A stretch of DNA of 64,000 bases, from NCBI GenBank assembly GCA_034430175.1, contig DAOUFI010000007.1:62001-126000 (forward strand), given 5' to 3'. Within the stretch, counting starts at the first letter, position 1. Each line of letters starts with the position of its first letter. Positions 1 to 7,616 of the stretch are shown here, one piece after another. The stretch is from UBA6107 sp034430175. Its GTDB lineage: Bacteria; Chloroflexota; Anaerolineae; Anaerolineales; Anaerolineaceae. The notes beneath the pieces were generated by a model that saw only the letters and a program-made list of their open reading frames with translations, searched no databases and was not told the DNA's origin. A program made the translations under genes and the position numbers.

Positions 1-180
1 GTGTACACCAATATTGATGTAAGCGATGTCAGGAGCGACATAGACTTCACCTAAACCGGAAGCGCTCAACGTTGGGATGATTGGTGAGGTGGTCACCTGG
101 ATGGGCGCGGAGGTTGAGCAAGCTGCCAACGAAGCAATCAAAAAGATGCCGGTAAAAATTAAGGTAATTGTACGTTTCAT
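1..180 (-). CDS. SIMPL-domain (DUF541) lipoprotein, N-terminal fragment cut by the window edge
   Basis: The frame opens at the ATG complementary to 178-180, behind the ribosome binding site AAGGAGAC, and runs off the left edge after 60 codons. The first 20 residues form a lipoprotein signal: a KR start, a hydrophobic stretch and a lipobox ending LAAC, so the protein should be lipid-anchored outside the membrane. The residues that follow (LSASGLGEVYVAPDIA) match the usual opening of SIMPL/DUF541 domains, in which a G-x-V-x-V-x-P-D-x-A pattern starts the domain. The biochemical role of bacterial SIMPL proteins is poorly defined; they are periplasmic or surface proteins often linked to envelope stress. 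It lies downstream of the envelope operon at 307-3835 in the same orientation but is separated from it by a strong terminator, so it is probably transcribed separately. Confidence 0.75.
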   Translation of the reverse strand, partial: MKRTITLIFTGIFLIASLAACSTSAPIQVTTSPIIPTLSASGLGEVYVAPDIAYINIGVH

Positions 181-250
181 TACAGTCTCCTTGTTGAAAT
201 GTTTTTCATGTAGTTTAGACGCTTTTATTTGGAAAAAGTTCCAAAGGTAA

Positions 251-290
251 AAAACTCCCGGTTTCCAAAAGGGAACCGGGAGTTCGAAAT
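251..290 (-). terminator. Rho-independent terminator of the envelope operon
   Basis: A 14-bp inverted repeat (253-266 with 271-284, 4-nt AAAA loop, one or two mismatches) is followed on the minus strand by a run of T. It lies 20-50 nt after the stop codon at 307-309 and should end transcripts of the five-gene operon before the SIMPL gene. Confidence 0.85.
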
Positions 291-306
291 GTAACAGCGG
301 GAAGAA

Positions 307-1365
307 CTAGTACCACTCGATGACCAGGCTGCCAACCGCCTGATCCACGTTCAATTTGATGGTGTAGTCGCCTGAAAAATCGGAGGTAATCTCATCGCCG
401 CTTCGGGAGAAACCATTATCCAATCGTACCGAGGTCAGCCCACCCGAATATTGAATTGTCACCTGCGCCCCTTTTGGAAAGCGCAGAATGGTCTCACCTA
501 CCGCACCCTCAACCTTGCCAGTGACGTTCACTTTGGCCGGGAAGGTGATCACCGTTTGACCTACAGCCATCTGGCTATCCACTTCCTGCACCTGGGTATC
601 CGAAAGATCCAACACCATACTGCCGACCCCCATTTCGGTATCGAGGAATATGGTGTGAGTGGAATTGATCTTGAAAGCCCACGGCGATTGGTTCGATGAA
701 GTAGAGTAAACTACCATAGCCGATGGCTTCAAAGAGAAGAAATCAGCCGCTTCTGATGGATGACTGTAGTTGGTAAGAAGGGTCATACTCCCAGGCAGGT
801 ATACCGTACCCGTGATCAATTTATCCTCAGCTGCGTTTCCGGTGAGAAGCATTTCGCCCACCGGCTGCTGTAAGCTGATATTCGATGGTGTGGCGGACGC
901 CAGCTTTTGCGAGACCGCTTCAGTTTTCATACCAGTGTTGAAAGGAGAGACCATCGAAAGCCAGAGGATGCCACCAACGAGTAAAAGCCCGAGCGCGACT
1001 CTGATAATAGTGCTCCAGAATGTTCGTTGGTGCGCGAAAGCCACATCCAGACCCCAGGCGATAATCAGTACCGGCCAAAGGCGCCATAAAAGATTCCAGC
1101 CACCCCAGGCCAGGTAGCCCAGGTTACCCAGGATCAATACCGTACCCAGACCAATCCCCACCAGCGGACCAGCCCATCCGTCACGGCGGTACAAACCGTC
1201 CAAGCCACCAGCGATGAAGATCAATGGCCAGTAGGTGCGCAGCAGTTCCCAGGAGGTGGTGTTGATGTAGCGAAGATTGATTAAAAGCAGAAAAACACCA
1301 ACAATCACCAGCAAAAGGGGAAAGAACAAACTTCTTGGTTTTCTAAACTCTTTTTTTTCGTCCAT
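307..1365 (-). CDS. LiaF/toastrack-type membrane protein (DUF5668 plus beta C-terminal domain)
   Basis: This 352-residue protein has an N-terminal half with about five hydrophobic segments (roughly residues 13-32, 42-58, 66-85, 90-106 and 120-138) in the LiaI/LiaF-like DUF5668 pattern, with repeats of the type WPL-I-I-GGLD and WPV-I-I-WGLD. The C-terminal half (about 160-352) is beta-rich with repeated G-M/A-V-G strands (MGVGSMVLDLSD, AVGQTVITFP, AVGETILRFP), typical of the DUF4097/LiaF toastrack fold. Such proteins act as envelope-stress sensors or regulators in LiaFSR-like systems, but no kinase or regulator is adjacent here. It is the last gene of the operon and follows the PspC gene by 3 nt. 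Specific function is unknown; the family assignment is fairly secure. Confidence 0.75.
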   Translation of the reverse strand: MDEKKEFRKPRSLFFPLLLVIVGVFLLLINLRYINTTSWELLRTYWPLIFIAGGLDGLYRRDGWAGPLVGIGLGTVLILGNLGYLAWGGWNLLWRLWPVLIIAWGLDVAFAHQRTFWSTIIRVALGLLLVGGILWLSMVSPFNTGMKTEAVSQKLASATPSNISLQQPVGEMLLTGNAAEDKLITGTVYLPGSMTLLTNYSHPSEAADFFSLKPSAMVVYSTSSNQSPWAFKINSTHTIFLDTEMGVGSMVLDLSDTQVQEVDSQMAVGQTVITFPAKVNVTGKVEGAVGETILRFPKGAQVTIQYSGGLTSVRLDNGFSRSGDEITSDFSGDYTIKLNVDQAVGSLVIEWY

Positions 1366-1368
1366 TTT

Positions 1369-1836
1369 CTACTCTCCACGCGTTCCACGAACAAGCAAGG
1401 CAACACCTGCCAGAAGGATGAGGGCAGCCCAGATAACGCTGCCATTGATCTTGTCCAACCAGCTCAACCAACTAATGTTGAATTGTCTGAGCACCAGGAA
1501 TGCGCCGCCGGCTACCAGACCAATGCCGACAAGGCGAACCACGTTCTGATTGGGGGCGCTGACCGCACCGACAAAATCATCACGCATCATACCGGCACGA
1601 TCTCTCAATTCTTCTTTGTTGAATTGATCACCTTGACCGAGCGGCGTGACATGCCCTTCAGGCGGCATAACGATCCACAGGATGAGATACAGGGGAATTC
1701 CATATCCGCCAGCCACGGTTAAGACAACGAAAAAGAGACGGATCAAGGTTGGATCGATGTGGAAGTAAACCCCCAAACCTCCGCAAACGCCCCCCAGCAT
1801 TTTATTGCTGTTACTTCGGTAAAGTTTGTTTTGCAT
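1369..1836 (-). CDS. PspC-domain membrane protein
   Basis: This 155-residue protein opens with a canonical PspC domain at residues 1-62: KLYRS, GGVCGGLGVYF, D-P-T-L-IRL-FF and LYLILWIVMPP are all visible. PspC is a membrane component of the phage-shock response that senses envelope damage. After a hydrophilic linker (about 63-100), two more hydrophobic segments (about 101-118 and 131-149) resemble DUF5668 helices, so it combines PspC with a LiaI-like membrane tail. The start has a GAGAGGTCC ribosome binding site. It sits 9 nt after the upstream gene and 3 nt before the downstream toastrack protein, clearly in one operon. PspA and PspF are absent from the window. Confidence 0.88.
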   Translation of the reverse strand: MQNKLYRSNSNKMLGGVCGGLGVYFHIDPTLIRLFFVVLTVAGGYGIPLYLILWIVMPPEGHVTPLGQGDQFNKEELRDRAGMMRDDFVGAVSAPNQNVVRLVGIGLVAGGAFLVLRQFNISWLSWLDKINGSVIWAALILLAGVALLVRGTRGE

Positions 1837-1845
1837 AGGACCTCT

Positions 1846-2496
1846 CTATTTCTTCAAGAACGTGCGCGCGATCAGGTAAACACCAAAGATCACCAGAATG
1901 GCAGGCCAGATCAGACCCGCAAAAGATGCCATCATTTGGGACGAAAACAGCATGAAGCAGGTGCCAATGACACCGCAGACGCCAGCCGGAATCCAGGGCC
2001 ATTTTTCGTTGCGCCCAACGGGCATAAGCCCGATGACACCAAAGGTAATAGCAATCCCCAAAAAGAGGATGGCGCTGACCGCCCATCCCCCCAGGCTGTC
2101 ACCGACCCCGGCCACGAGTGCGAGGGTGAACAGCACGCCCATGGGGATCACCGCCCACCAATTCTCATGTTTCATCAACAGAACGATCAAAAATGCCAGA
2201 CCAATCGAACCCAGGAAAATGCTGCCGCCAAAACGGTCGAAGAATTCTGGGAACAATGATCCGAAACAGATCAACACTGCCAAACCCAAAAGGGTTATGC
2301 CGGGGATGGCTGCCCACCAATTCTCGCGGCGCTGGAACATGACGAACAAAAACGCGGCCGCACCAAGGGCGAACAAGACACCGATGATTACGGCACCCAG
2401 GTGGATCTCCAACCCAAGCAACTGCTGCGCCAGGAACAATCCTCCGACTAGGATCAAACCCGCGCCGAAAAAGATACGTTTGGTCGAACTACTCAT
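1846..2496 (-). CDS. Multi-pass membrane protein, DUF5668-like
   Basis: This 216-residue protein is almost entirely hydrophobic, with seven or eight predicted membrane helices. It contains two internally similar blocks, FVMFQRRENWWAAIPG and IVLLMKHENWWAVIPM, each an ENWWA-IP motif followed by a Leu-rich helix, which suggests duplication of a two- to three-helix unit. The last block (PWIPAGVCGVIGTCF, then WPAILVIFGVYLI) is LiaI-like. It lacks an extracytoplasmic domain, so it may be a membrane partner for the two toastrack proteins of the same operon. It lies 13 nt after the preceding gene and 9 nt before the PspC gene. No enzymatic motif is seen, and function is unknown. Confidence 0.6.
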   Translation of the reverse strand: MSSSTKRIFFGAGLILVGGLFLAQQLLGLEIHLGAVIIGVLFALGAAAFLFVMFQRRENWWAAIPGITLLGLAVLICFGSLFPEFFDRFGGSIFLGSIGLAFLIVLLMKHENWWAVIPMGVLFTLALVAGVGDSLGGWAVSAILFLGIAITFGVIGLMPVGRNEKWPWIPAGVCGVIGTCFMLFSSQMMASFAGLIWPAILVIFGVYLIARTFLKK

Positions 2497-2509
2497 AATG
2501 TCCTCCAGA

Positions 2510-3301
2510 TCAGTGAATTTCTACAGAAGCCGCGCCGGTTTCCACTTCCAGATCGACCTTATTGGTGGCAGTGTCATAATCAGCGGAACGATAAATGTCA
2601 CCATTTTTGACGAAACGGGTGGTGTCGACATTGATGCCTGACAAGCCGCTCTTGACCTGGATATTGGCTGCCACACCCTGTGGAATGGTGATCTTAACTG
2701 ACGCGGCACCGGATTCGATCTTTGCTTTGGTGAAACCGGCATTAGCGGGCAGGATGATGGTAGAAGAGCTGGCTTCGGTTTCGAGCATAACACTGGTTGC
2801 CTTCAACCCGCTCAAGTCGAAATAAGATTCGCTGGCACCAGTATGAAAATGCAGCTTAACCGGAACAGAGGGGTTGATGCCAACTTTCCATTCCAAACCG
2901 TGATTGAACCAGGGGCCATCAAACATGTGGCCTGAAGGGGTGCGCAGTGAGACTTTCGCGGTACTGCCTTCCCGGTTGACGTCAGCCGTAACGCCACCGA
3001 CGAAGGTACCACTGAGCAGGTCTGAAGACTGCGCGGAGGCGTTGACCTCAAGACGACCGGCTCCGTGATTGAATTCGATTTCAGCATCGGTCGCGCCTTC
3101 CAACGGAGTATTGTAAGCCACGGTCTCAACAGGCTGATCCTTGGATGAGGATTTCATCAGGAACCAGACTCCGGCCAAAATGATCAAAGCTGGCCAGAAG
3201 AATTTCCAAACATTAACTTGAAACACATTCAGGTTGCTGGCGAGTAAAAGTGCGCCTAACAAAACGATAACACTACCCCAAAAAATATTTGATCTTTTCA
3301 T
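2510..3301 (-). CDS. LiaF-like protein with two membrane helices and a toastrack domain
   Basis: The 263-residue protein has two N-terminal helices (about 8-22 and 30-48, with FFWPALIILAGVWFL) and a beta-rich remainder starting near residue 70. Strand motifs such as EIEFNHGAGRLEVNA, ETGAASVEIH and ESGAASVKITIP repeat the G-A-x-x-v-x-I pattern of DUF4097/toastrack domains. It is a shorter relative of the product at 307-1365, with one pair of helices rather than five. Tandem toastrack proteins in one operon could form hetero-oligomeric surface assemblies, which is inference. Spacing to its neighbours is 15 nt upstream and 13 nt downstream. Confidence 0.7.
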   Translation of the reverse strand: MKRSNIFWGSVIVLLGALLLASNLNVFQVNVWKFFWPALIILAGVWFLMKSSSKDQPVETVAYNTPLEGATDAEIEFNHGAGRLEVNASAQSSDLLSGTFVGGVTADVNREGSTAKVSLRTPSGHMFDGPWFNHGLEWKVGINPSVPVKLHFHTGASESYFDLSGLKATSVMLETEASSSTIILPANAGFTKAKIESGAASVKITIPQGVAANIQVKSGLSGINVDTTRFVKNGDIYRSADYDTATNKVDLEVETGAASVEIH

Positions 3302-3316
3302 ATTCTTGTTCCTCTC

Positions 3317-3835
3317 TTATTGACGATTCCTAATAAATGAACGTATAGCAAGCAGCAGACCGGCCACGATCAGCGCCACGGGCCAGTATTTTCCCAGGAA
3401 GAAGTCCAGGCCGCCGAAGAAAGCGGCAAAGATGACAAACATGATGAGACTGGTACCGATGGTGTTCAAAGCCGACCAGAGCTTGTACTTTTCTCCGCCG
3501 CCCACCAATCTGGCTAGCAGAATGCCCAGACCGGAGAAACCGGGAATCAGTGCCCACATGTACGCCCATGATTCCCAATGACCGGTCAGGTTTTGCCACC
3601 AGAGGATGCCACCGATACCAGCGACGATGACAGCGGGGATGGCCATGCCGGGTTCGCCGATCAGCAAACCCAGCAGCAGCAACCCAAGCGCTACCGCTTC
3701 AATGATCATGGGCCAACTGTTCAATTGTTGCAGAAATACATTAAGGGGTTGATAGAAATTCGCTGCAATGAAGAGCGCGCCGGCCAATACCAGGATCACA
3801 CCTAGTGCCAATGTTTTTCTTTGATTTTTACTCAT
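3317..3835 (-). CDS. Small multi-pass membrane protein, first gene of the envelope operon
   Basis: The 172-residue product has about five hydrophobic helices and no soluble domain. Short charged loops (RLVGGGEKYK) separate helices such as LALGVILVLAGALFIAA, LLLLGLLIGEPGMAIP and WPVALIVAGLLLAI; the last resembles LiaI/DUF5668 helices with the W-P-v-a-l-I-v-A-G signature. The start is supported by GAGGTAACC just upstream. It is the promoter-proximal gene of five and is divergent from cysK. Function is unknown; the operon context points to envelope maintenance or stress. Confidence 0.6.
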   Translation of the reverse strand: MSKNQRKTLALGVILVLAGALFIAANFYQPLNVFLQQLNSWPMIIEAVALGLLLLGLLIGEPGMAIPAVIVAGIGGILWWQNLTGHWESWAYMWALIPGFSGLGILLARLVGGGEKYKLWSALNTIGTSLIMFVIFAAFFGGLDFFLGKYWPVALIVAGLLLAIRSFIRNRQ

Positions 3836-3918
3836 GGTTACCTCACGGATTTCATTTTTGATACTTCATATACGCAGCAGGTTGTCGAAGGTTGCGTGCC
3901 ATTTTTTGACACGGGCAC

Positions 3919-3946
3919 TTGACATCCGCTTTCACTTTGTTATAAT
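3919..3946 (+). promoter_or_regulatory. Consensus sigma-70 promoter of the cysK-cysE operon
   Basis: TTGACA at 3919-3924 and TATAAT at 3941-3946 are both perfect consensus hexamers with a 16-bp spacer. Transcription should start near 3953, which leaves a leader of about 200 nt before the cysK ATG at 4157. It is the best consensus promoter seen in the window. Confidence 0.8.
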
Positions 3947-3977
3947 ACTGACAAGAATTATCTAATTTGGAGATTGA

Positions 3978-4019
3978 ATGACCTTTTTTTGCTTGTGTTT
4001 GGGGCGGGGCATGATCTGA
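3978..4019 (+). CDS. Possible 13-residue Cys-containing leader peptide upstream of cysK
   Basis: ATG at 3978-3980 lies 7 nt after GGAG and opens a frame of 13 codons ending TGA at 4017-4019, with the peptide MTFFCLCLGRGMI. Two of the first seven residues are cysteine, and the frame lies in the leader of a cysteine-biosynthesis operon. Ribosome stalling at Cys codons is an established mode of attenuation for sulfur genes in mycobacteria, so the arrangement is suggestive. Two Cys codons in a short frame can occur by chance, and this is not proof of translation. Confidence 0.35.
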   Translation: MTFFCLCLGRGMI

Positions 4020-4050
4020 CCACCGCCTGAACGATAGAAGAGACCCTTCG

Positions 4051-4133
4051 CGATCAACTTTTCGGGCGGCGGAAGATATCCCCGCACATTTTTGTGCCAG
4101 CGTGTCGAAGCCGCTTTTGATTTAAGTTGATCG
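4051..4133 (+). promoter_or_regulatory. Nested stem-loop structure in the cysK leader
   Basis: A perfect 10-bp inverted repeat, CGATCAACTT (4051-4060) and AAGTTGATCG (4124-4133), encloses a shorter GCGGC/GCCGC pair (4066-4070 and 4110-4114) and an inner hairpin GCACA-TTTT-TGTGC (4084-4097). The outer stem ends about 14 nt before the cysK ribosome binding site. No T-run follows, so it is not a simple terminator. It could be a regulatory leader fold or a mutually exclusive partner of the short frame at 3978-4019. Confidence 0.5.
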
Positions 4134-4156
4134 TTTTACTTTTAATAAGGTGAGAA

Positions 4157-5089
4157 ATGAAAATTGCAGATAATGTTACCGAATTGGTGGGGAACACACC
4201 ACTTGTCAAATTAAACCGCATCGCTTCCGGCAGCCAGGCTGAGATCGCGGCCAAGCTGGAGTACTTTAACCCGTCGCACTCGGTGAAGGACCGCATCGGT
4301 GTGGCCATGATCGACGCTGCCGAGAAAGCCGGACTGCTGACCAAGGATTCGCACATCATCGAGCCGACCAGCGGCAACACGGGCATCGGGCTGGCCTTCG
4401 CGGCCGCCGCGCGCGGTTACAGGCTCACCCTGGTGATGCCGGAGACAATGAGCAGGGAACGCCGCATGCTGCTGAGGGCTTACGGAGCGGAACTGATCCT
4501 CACACCGGGGGCCGAGGGCATGCCAGGCGCGATCCGCAGAGCCGAAGAGATCGCTGCCAGCGACAAGAAGTACTTCGTACCGCAGCAATTCAAGAACCCA
4601 GCCAACCCCGAGATCCACCGCAAGACGACAGCTGAAGAGATCTGGCGCGACACCGACGGCAAGGTTGATTTCGTCGTGGCAGGGGTGGGGACGGGTGGTA
4701 CCATCACCGGCATCGGCGAGGTGCTGAAAAGCCGCAAACCCTCTGTGAAGATGATCGCCGTGGAACCAGACGCCTCTCCGGTGCTTTCGGGTGGTGCCAA
4801 AGGACCGCACCCCATTCAGGGCATCGGAGCCGGGTTTGTGCCGGATGTACTCAACACCAAAATTTACGACGAGGTCATTCGCGTCACCGGTGAGGACGCC
4901 ATGAAAACGACGCGTGAAATGGCTAAACAGGAAGGGCTGCTGGTGGGAATTTCCGCCGGCGCCGCCACCTGGGCGGCGATCAAAGTGGGCAGCCGCCCCG
5001 AGAATAAGGGGAAGCTGATCGTGGTCATCATCCCAGATTTTGGCGAGCGCTACCTGAGTACGCCGCTCTTTGCCGACCTGGCAGACTGA
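4157..5089 (+). CDS. cysK: Cysteine synthase A (O-acetylserine sulfhydrylase)
   Basis: This PLP-dependent enzyme makes L-cysteine from O-acetyl-L-serine and sulfide. The 310-residue length is typical. The PLP lysine is in NPSHSVKDR (about residue 43), the substrate-binding loop is TSGNTG (about 70-75), and the phosphate-binding glycine loop is GTGGTITG (about 174-181). The late SAGAA segment matches CysK/CysM proteins. The ATG at 4157 is preceded by AAGGTGAG. cysE follows after 12 nt, so the two enzymes of the serine-to-cysteine route are co-transcribed and may form the cysteine synthase complex. The leader (3947-4156) may carry regulation. CysM cannot be fully excluded, but pairing with cysE favours CysK. 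Confidence 0.96.
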   Translation: MKIADNVTELVGNTPLVKLNRIASGSQAEIAAKLEYFNPSHSVKDRIGVAMIDAAEKAGLLTKDSHIIEPTSGNTGIGLAFAAAARGYRLTLVMPETMSRERRMLLRAYGAELILTPGAEGMPGAIRRAEEIAASDKKYFVPQQFKNPANPEIHRKTTAEEIWRDTDGKVDFVVAGVGTGGTITGIGEVLKSRKPSVKMIAVEPDASPVLSGGAKGPHPIQGIGAGFVPDVLNTKIYDEVIRVTGEDAMKTTREMAKQEGLLVGISAGAATWAAIKVGSRPENKGKLIVVIIPDFGERYLSTPLFADLAD

Positions 5090-5101
5090 ACTGGAGGAAG
5101 T

Positions 5102-5842
5102 ATGACTGTGATCCGGACTGTACGAAACGATATCCGTTCCGTGTTCGAACGCGACCCGGCCGCCCGCTCGGTGATCGAGATCCTGCTGGCTTACCCGGGA
5201 GTCCATGCTGTTTGGGCGCACCGCATCGAGCATTGGTACTGGACGCACCACGCCAAAACGCTGGCCAGGTGGCTCTCGCATATCACCCGTTTCTTTACTG
5301 GCATCGAGATCCATCCCGGAGCCACCATCGGCCCCGGTTTTTTCATCGACCACGGCATGGGCGTGGTCATCGGCGAGACGGCAGAGATCGGTGCCAACGT
5401 GACGCTTTATCATGGCGTCACCCTGGGTGGTGTGAGCCTCGAAAAGGGCAAACGTCACCCCACCCTGGAAGACGGCGTGGTGGTCGGGGCCGGTGCAAAG
5501 GTACTGGGTAACATCGTCATCGGCGCCAACAGCCGCATCGGCGCCAACGCGGTCGTCGTCAGATCGGTGCCGCCCGAATCGGTAGTGGTGGGCGTGCCGG
5601 GGCAGGTGGTGGTGCGCAGCCACTCGGTGGAAGGGCATCCCGACCTGGAACACGGTCGTATGCCCGACGCCATTGGCGAATCGGTGGCTTCGTTGATGAA
5701 GCGACTGGACACCCTCGAAACCGCGCTACGTCTACGCCTGCCCGAGTTCAAGGCCGAAGCAGGCAACGGCGGTCAGCGCGAACCGCAGAAGATCCACGCT
5801 CCGGACCACGGGGTGTGGCACGGAGAGGATTTCTCGATTTGA
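5102..5842 (+). CDS. cysE: Serine O-acetyltransferase
   Basis: It transfers acetyl from acetyl-CoA to L-serine, giving the O-acetylserine used by CysK. The 246-residue chain has the N-terminal helical SATase region (DPAARSVIEILLAYPGVHAV, about 18-37) and a left-handed beta-helix of hexapeptide repeats (about 65-170: GIEIHPGATIGPGFFIDHG, then VVIGETAEIGANVTLYHGVT). The catalytic His-Asp region (FIDHGMGVVIGE) and the CoA-binding K-R-HPT-E segment are present. A hydrophilic tail beyond residue 190 extends past the usual C-terminal end. CTGGAGGAAG precedes the ATG. A strong terminator follows at 5862-5898, closing a two-gene operon. Confidence 0.96.
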   Translation: MTVIRTVRNDIRSVFERDPAARSVIEILLAYPGVHAVWAHRIEHWYWTHHAKTLARWLSHITRFFTGIEIHPGATIGPGFFIDHGMGVVIGETAEIGANVTLYHGVTLGGVSLEKGKRHPTLEDGVVVGAGAKVLGNIVIGANSRIGANAVVVRSVPPESVVVGVPGQVVVRSHSVEGHPDLEHGRMPDAIGESVASLMKRLDTLETALRLRLPEFKAEAGNGGQREPQKIHAPDHGVWHGEDFSI

Positions 5843-5857
5843 TTACGCACATGAAGA

Positions 5858-5898
5858 TAAAATCGCCCTGGCTTGAAAACCAGGGCGATTGTTTTATT
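5858..5898. terminator. Bidirectional terminator between cysE and the CAP-LysM gene
   Basis: ATCGCCCTGG (5862-5871) and CCAGGGCGAT (5880-5889) form a perfect 10-bp stem with an 8-nt loop. TGTTTTATTT follows on the plus strand, and the A-rich flank gives a T-rich tail on the minus strand. It serves the two convergent genes. Confidence 0.9.
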
Positions 5899-7138
5899 TC
5901 TTGGTAGTCTTTCTTGAAGTCTTCACCGGGATGTTCAGGCTGAGACCTCCTGCTTCCGCGGGCGGTTTCTTGGCCGTTTTGTGGGTTGAGCTGGCAGCTG
6001 GTTTGGCGGCAGTGGTCTTGCCGGTGGAGGTCTTCGCGCTGGTTTTCGCGGGCTCTTTGGGCGCCAGCTTTGGCGTTCCCTTCGATGGCTTCTTCGCGGG
6101 TTCTTCAAGCGGTTCCGCTTCGACGGGTGGAGTCGGTTTCCTGGCCGGTTTGATGAAATTGATGAATACCACCAGCCCGAGACCGAGGAAGCTGAAGATC
6201 ACCAGCAGCAGACCAAAGGTGGGACGATCCATTTTGGGCAATTGCTGGATGAGCGATGGTTTTGGGGTGGGGGTGCGAGTGTAGAGCGGCGTGGGAGTAG
6301 CGTTCGAGGTGGGAGTATGGGTGGGATATTGCTCTGTCGGCGTGGGGGTTAGGGTGGCGGTAGGCGTGGGAGCGAGCTTGATGAGCAAATCTTTACCGGC
6401 ATAGAGGACATCGGGAGAAGAGAGGTTGTTCAGATCAACGATGGATTGAACACTTACGCCATAAGCCGCTGCAATATCCGAGAGCATCTGGTTCGCTTGG
6501 ACGATATGATGGATATACCCATCCGTCGAGCCGCCGGGGGTGGAGGTAGCGACTGCTGCGAGCCAGTTATTGCTGGAATCTGTGGTCGGGGCAATTGGGG
6601 CTGTCGTGGCGGAGTTGTTCACGTCAGAAGTGGCAGCCACGCTTTCGCCTGCTATGTAGCCGGCCTGGACGATGTAATAGGTCATCCCATTGGCTGCCTG
6701 CGCCACTCCGGCGCCGATGTACATGTATTCCGATTTGGTCATCGGGTACAAGTGTAATTCGTCGTTCCAACCCTCTTGAATCGCTGCAAGGGTAGCACTT
6801 CTTCCCGCATACCAGTTCTCCGTCACAAAAACGGTTTTGCCGCCACCAAAACCCATATTAGCGGCACGCTCACTTGCACCACCATAACCCAGAGAAGCCA
6901 GGTGCCCATTTGCGTTGATTGAAGCCATTGTCTCAGCAGTCCATTGAGCCTGCTTCATCAAATATGAATTAACCTCAAGGGCGGGTAAACCGTAAGTACC
7001 GGTACGGATGGAATTGACCAGAGCGATCAAATCATAAGCGGTAATACCGCTGTCAGCCTGGACCTGCTTCTGGGGGACGGCAATCGCGGAAAAAACAACG
7101 ATAAAAACAAATAGAGTGGTTAAAATTTTTCGGCGCAT
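5894..7138 (-). CDS. Surface protein: CAP/SCP domain, LysM, transmembrane helix and Lys/Ala/Pro-rich tail
   Basis: From the ATG at 7136-7138 the protein has 414 residues; an upstream in-frame ATG at 7180 would add 14 residues but overlaps probable promoter DNA. Order: signal peptide (1-28), CAP/SCP-like domain (about 30-160, with the MKQAQWTAETMA, GHLASLGYG and VFVTENWYAG blocks), a Ser/Thr linker, one LysM domain (about 213-258, HHIVQANQMLSDIAAAYGVS), a Thr-Pro-rich stretch, a membrane helix (about 310-330, FGLLLVIFSFLGLGLVVFI) and a basic tail of about 80 residues rich in K, A, P and T. The CAP and LysM parts should be outside the cell and bind wall polymer, with the basic tail in the cytoplasm. 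A TATAAT lies 9 nt before the start. The domain order is unusual, so the exact role is unknown. Confidence 0.8.
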   Translation of the reverse strand: MRRKILTTLFVFIVVFSAIAVPQKQVQADSGITAYDLIALVNSIRTGTYGLPALEVNSYLMKQAQWTAETMASINANGHLASLGYGGASERAANMGFGGGKTVFVTENWYAGRSATLAAIQEGWNDELHLYPMTKSEYMYIGAGVAQAANGMTYYIVQAGYIAGESVAATSDVNNSATTAPIAPTTDSSNNWLAAVATSTPGGSTDGYIHHIVQANQMLSDIAAAYGVSVQSIVDLNNLSSPDVLYAGKDLLIKLAPTPTATLTPTPTEQYPTHTPTSNATPTPLYTRTPTPKPSLIQQLPKMDRPTFGLLLVIFSFLGLGLVVFINFIKPARKPTPPVEAEPLEEPAKKPSKGTPKLAPKEPAKTSAKTSTGKTTAAKPAASSTHKTAKKPPAEAGGLSLNIPVKTSRKTTKK

Positions 7139-7193
7139 CGAGGAATAATTATACCCGATGCGCCGTTCGATTTTTGTCAAGGGGGAAAATGGC

Positions 7194-7616
7194 TTAATGC
7201 AGGCTGCGTTCCTTGAAATTGGTGCCCATGCCTTCGGCCACGACGAGGAAATCGCTGGCGGAGATCATGCCCACGATCTTACCAGTCTCGCCAGCTACCG
7301 GCAAGTGATGGATGTGATGCTGGTGCATCAGGGTCGCGCATTCTTCGATCGGCATCTTGCGGGAGACCGTGATCAAAGGAGAGACCATGATCTCACTGAT
7401 TTTGGTGGTGGCGGGGTTTCTCTTTTGGGCGACGATCTTGTCGCTGATATCAATGGCGGTAACGATGCCGTATTCCGGATGATCCGCGTCCTTCTCGACG
7501 ATGAGGCTATCGGTGTAGCGGTGGCGCATCAGCGATAACCCTTCAGTGACCGTAGCATCGGGTTTGATGAAAACGACGAGGTCCTTCATCCAGTCTTTCA
7601 CGAGTGTTGACTGCAT
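7194..7616 (-). CDS. Tandem CBS-domain protein
   Basis: The 140-residue chain consists of two CBS domains (about 8-65 and 75-132) and little else. Visible CBS signatures are VTEGLSLMRHRYTDSLIVE, YGIVTAIDI, and in the second domain IEECATLMHQHHIHHLPV followed by GKIVGMISASDFL. Stand-alone CBS pairs bind adenine nucleotides and tune partner enzymes or transporters; no partner is evident among the neighbours. The ATG has GGAGAAAAAG upstream. It is 55 nt downstream of the CAP-LysM gene start on the same strand and may have its own promoter. Confidence 0.88.
   Translation of the reverse strand: MQSTLVKDWMKDLVVFIKPDATVTEGLSLMRHRYTDSLIVEKDADHPEYGIVTAIDISDKIVAQKRNPATTKISEIMVSPLITVSRKMPIEECATLMHQHHIHHLPVAGETGKIVGMISASDFLVVAEGMGTNFKERSLH

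Noticed and set aside
4211..5653. A long open frame (about 480 codons) antisense to cysK and cysE
   Set aside because: It lies wholly opposite two certain genes, is rich in His, Arg, Gly and Asp as G+C-rich antisense frames are, and has no ribosome binding site or family motif.
6290..6370. Short tandem repeats in the CAP-LysM gene
   Set aside because: They encode a Thr-Pro linker within the protein and are explained by coding.
7148..7180. TTGACA-TATAAT promoter before the CAP-LysM gene
   Set aside because: Both hexamers are good, but the 21-bp spacer is outside the sigma-70 range. The TATAAT alone may still act as the -10 box, so it is mentioned only with the gene.
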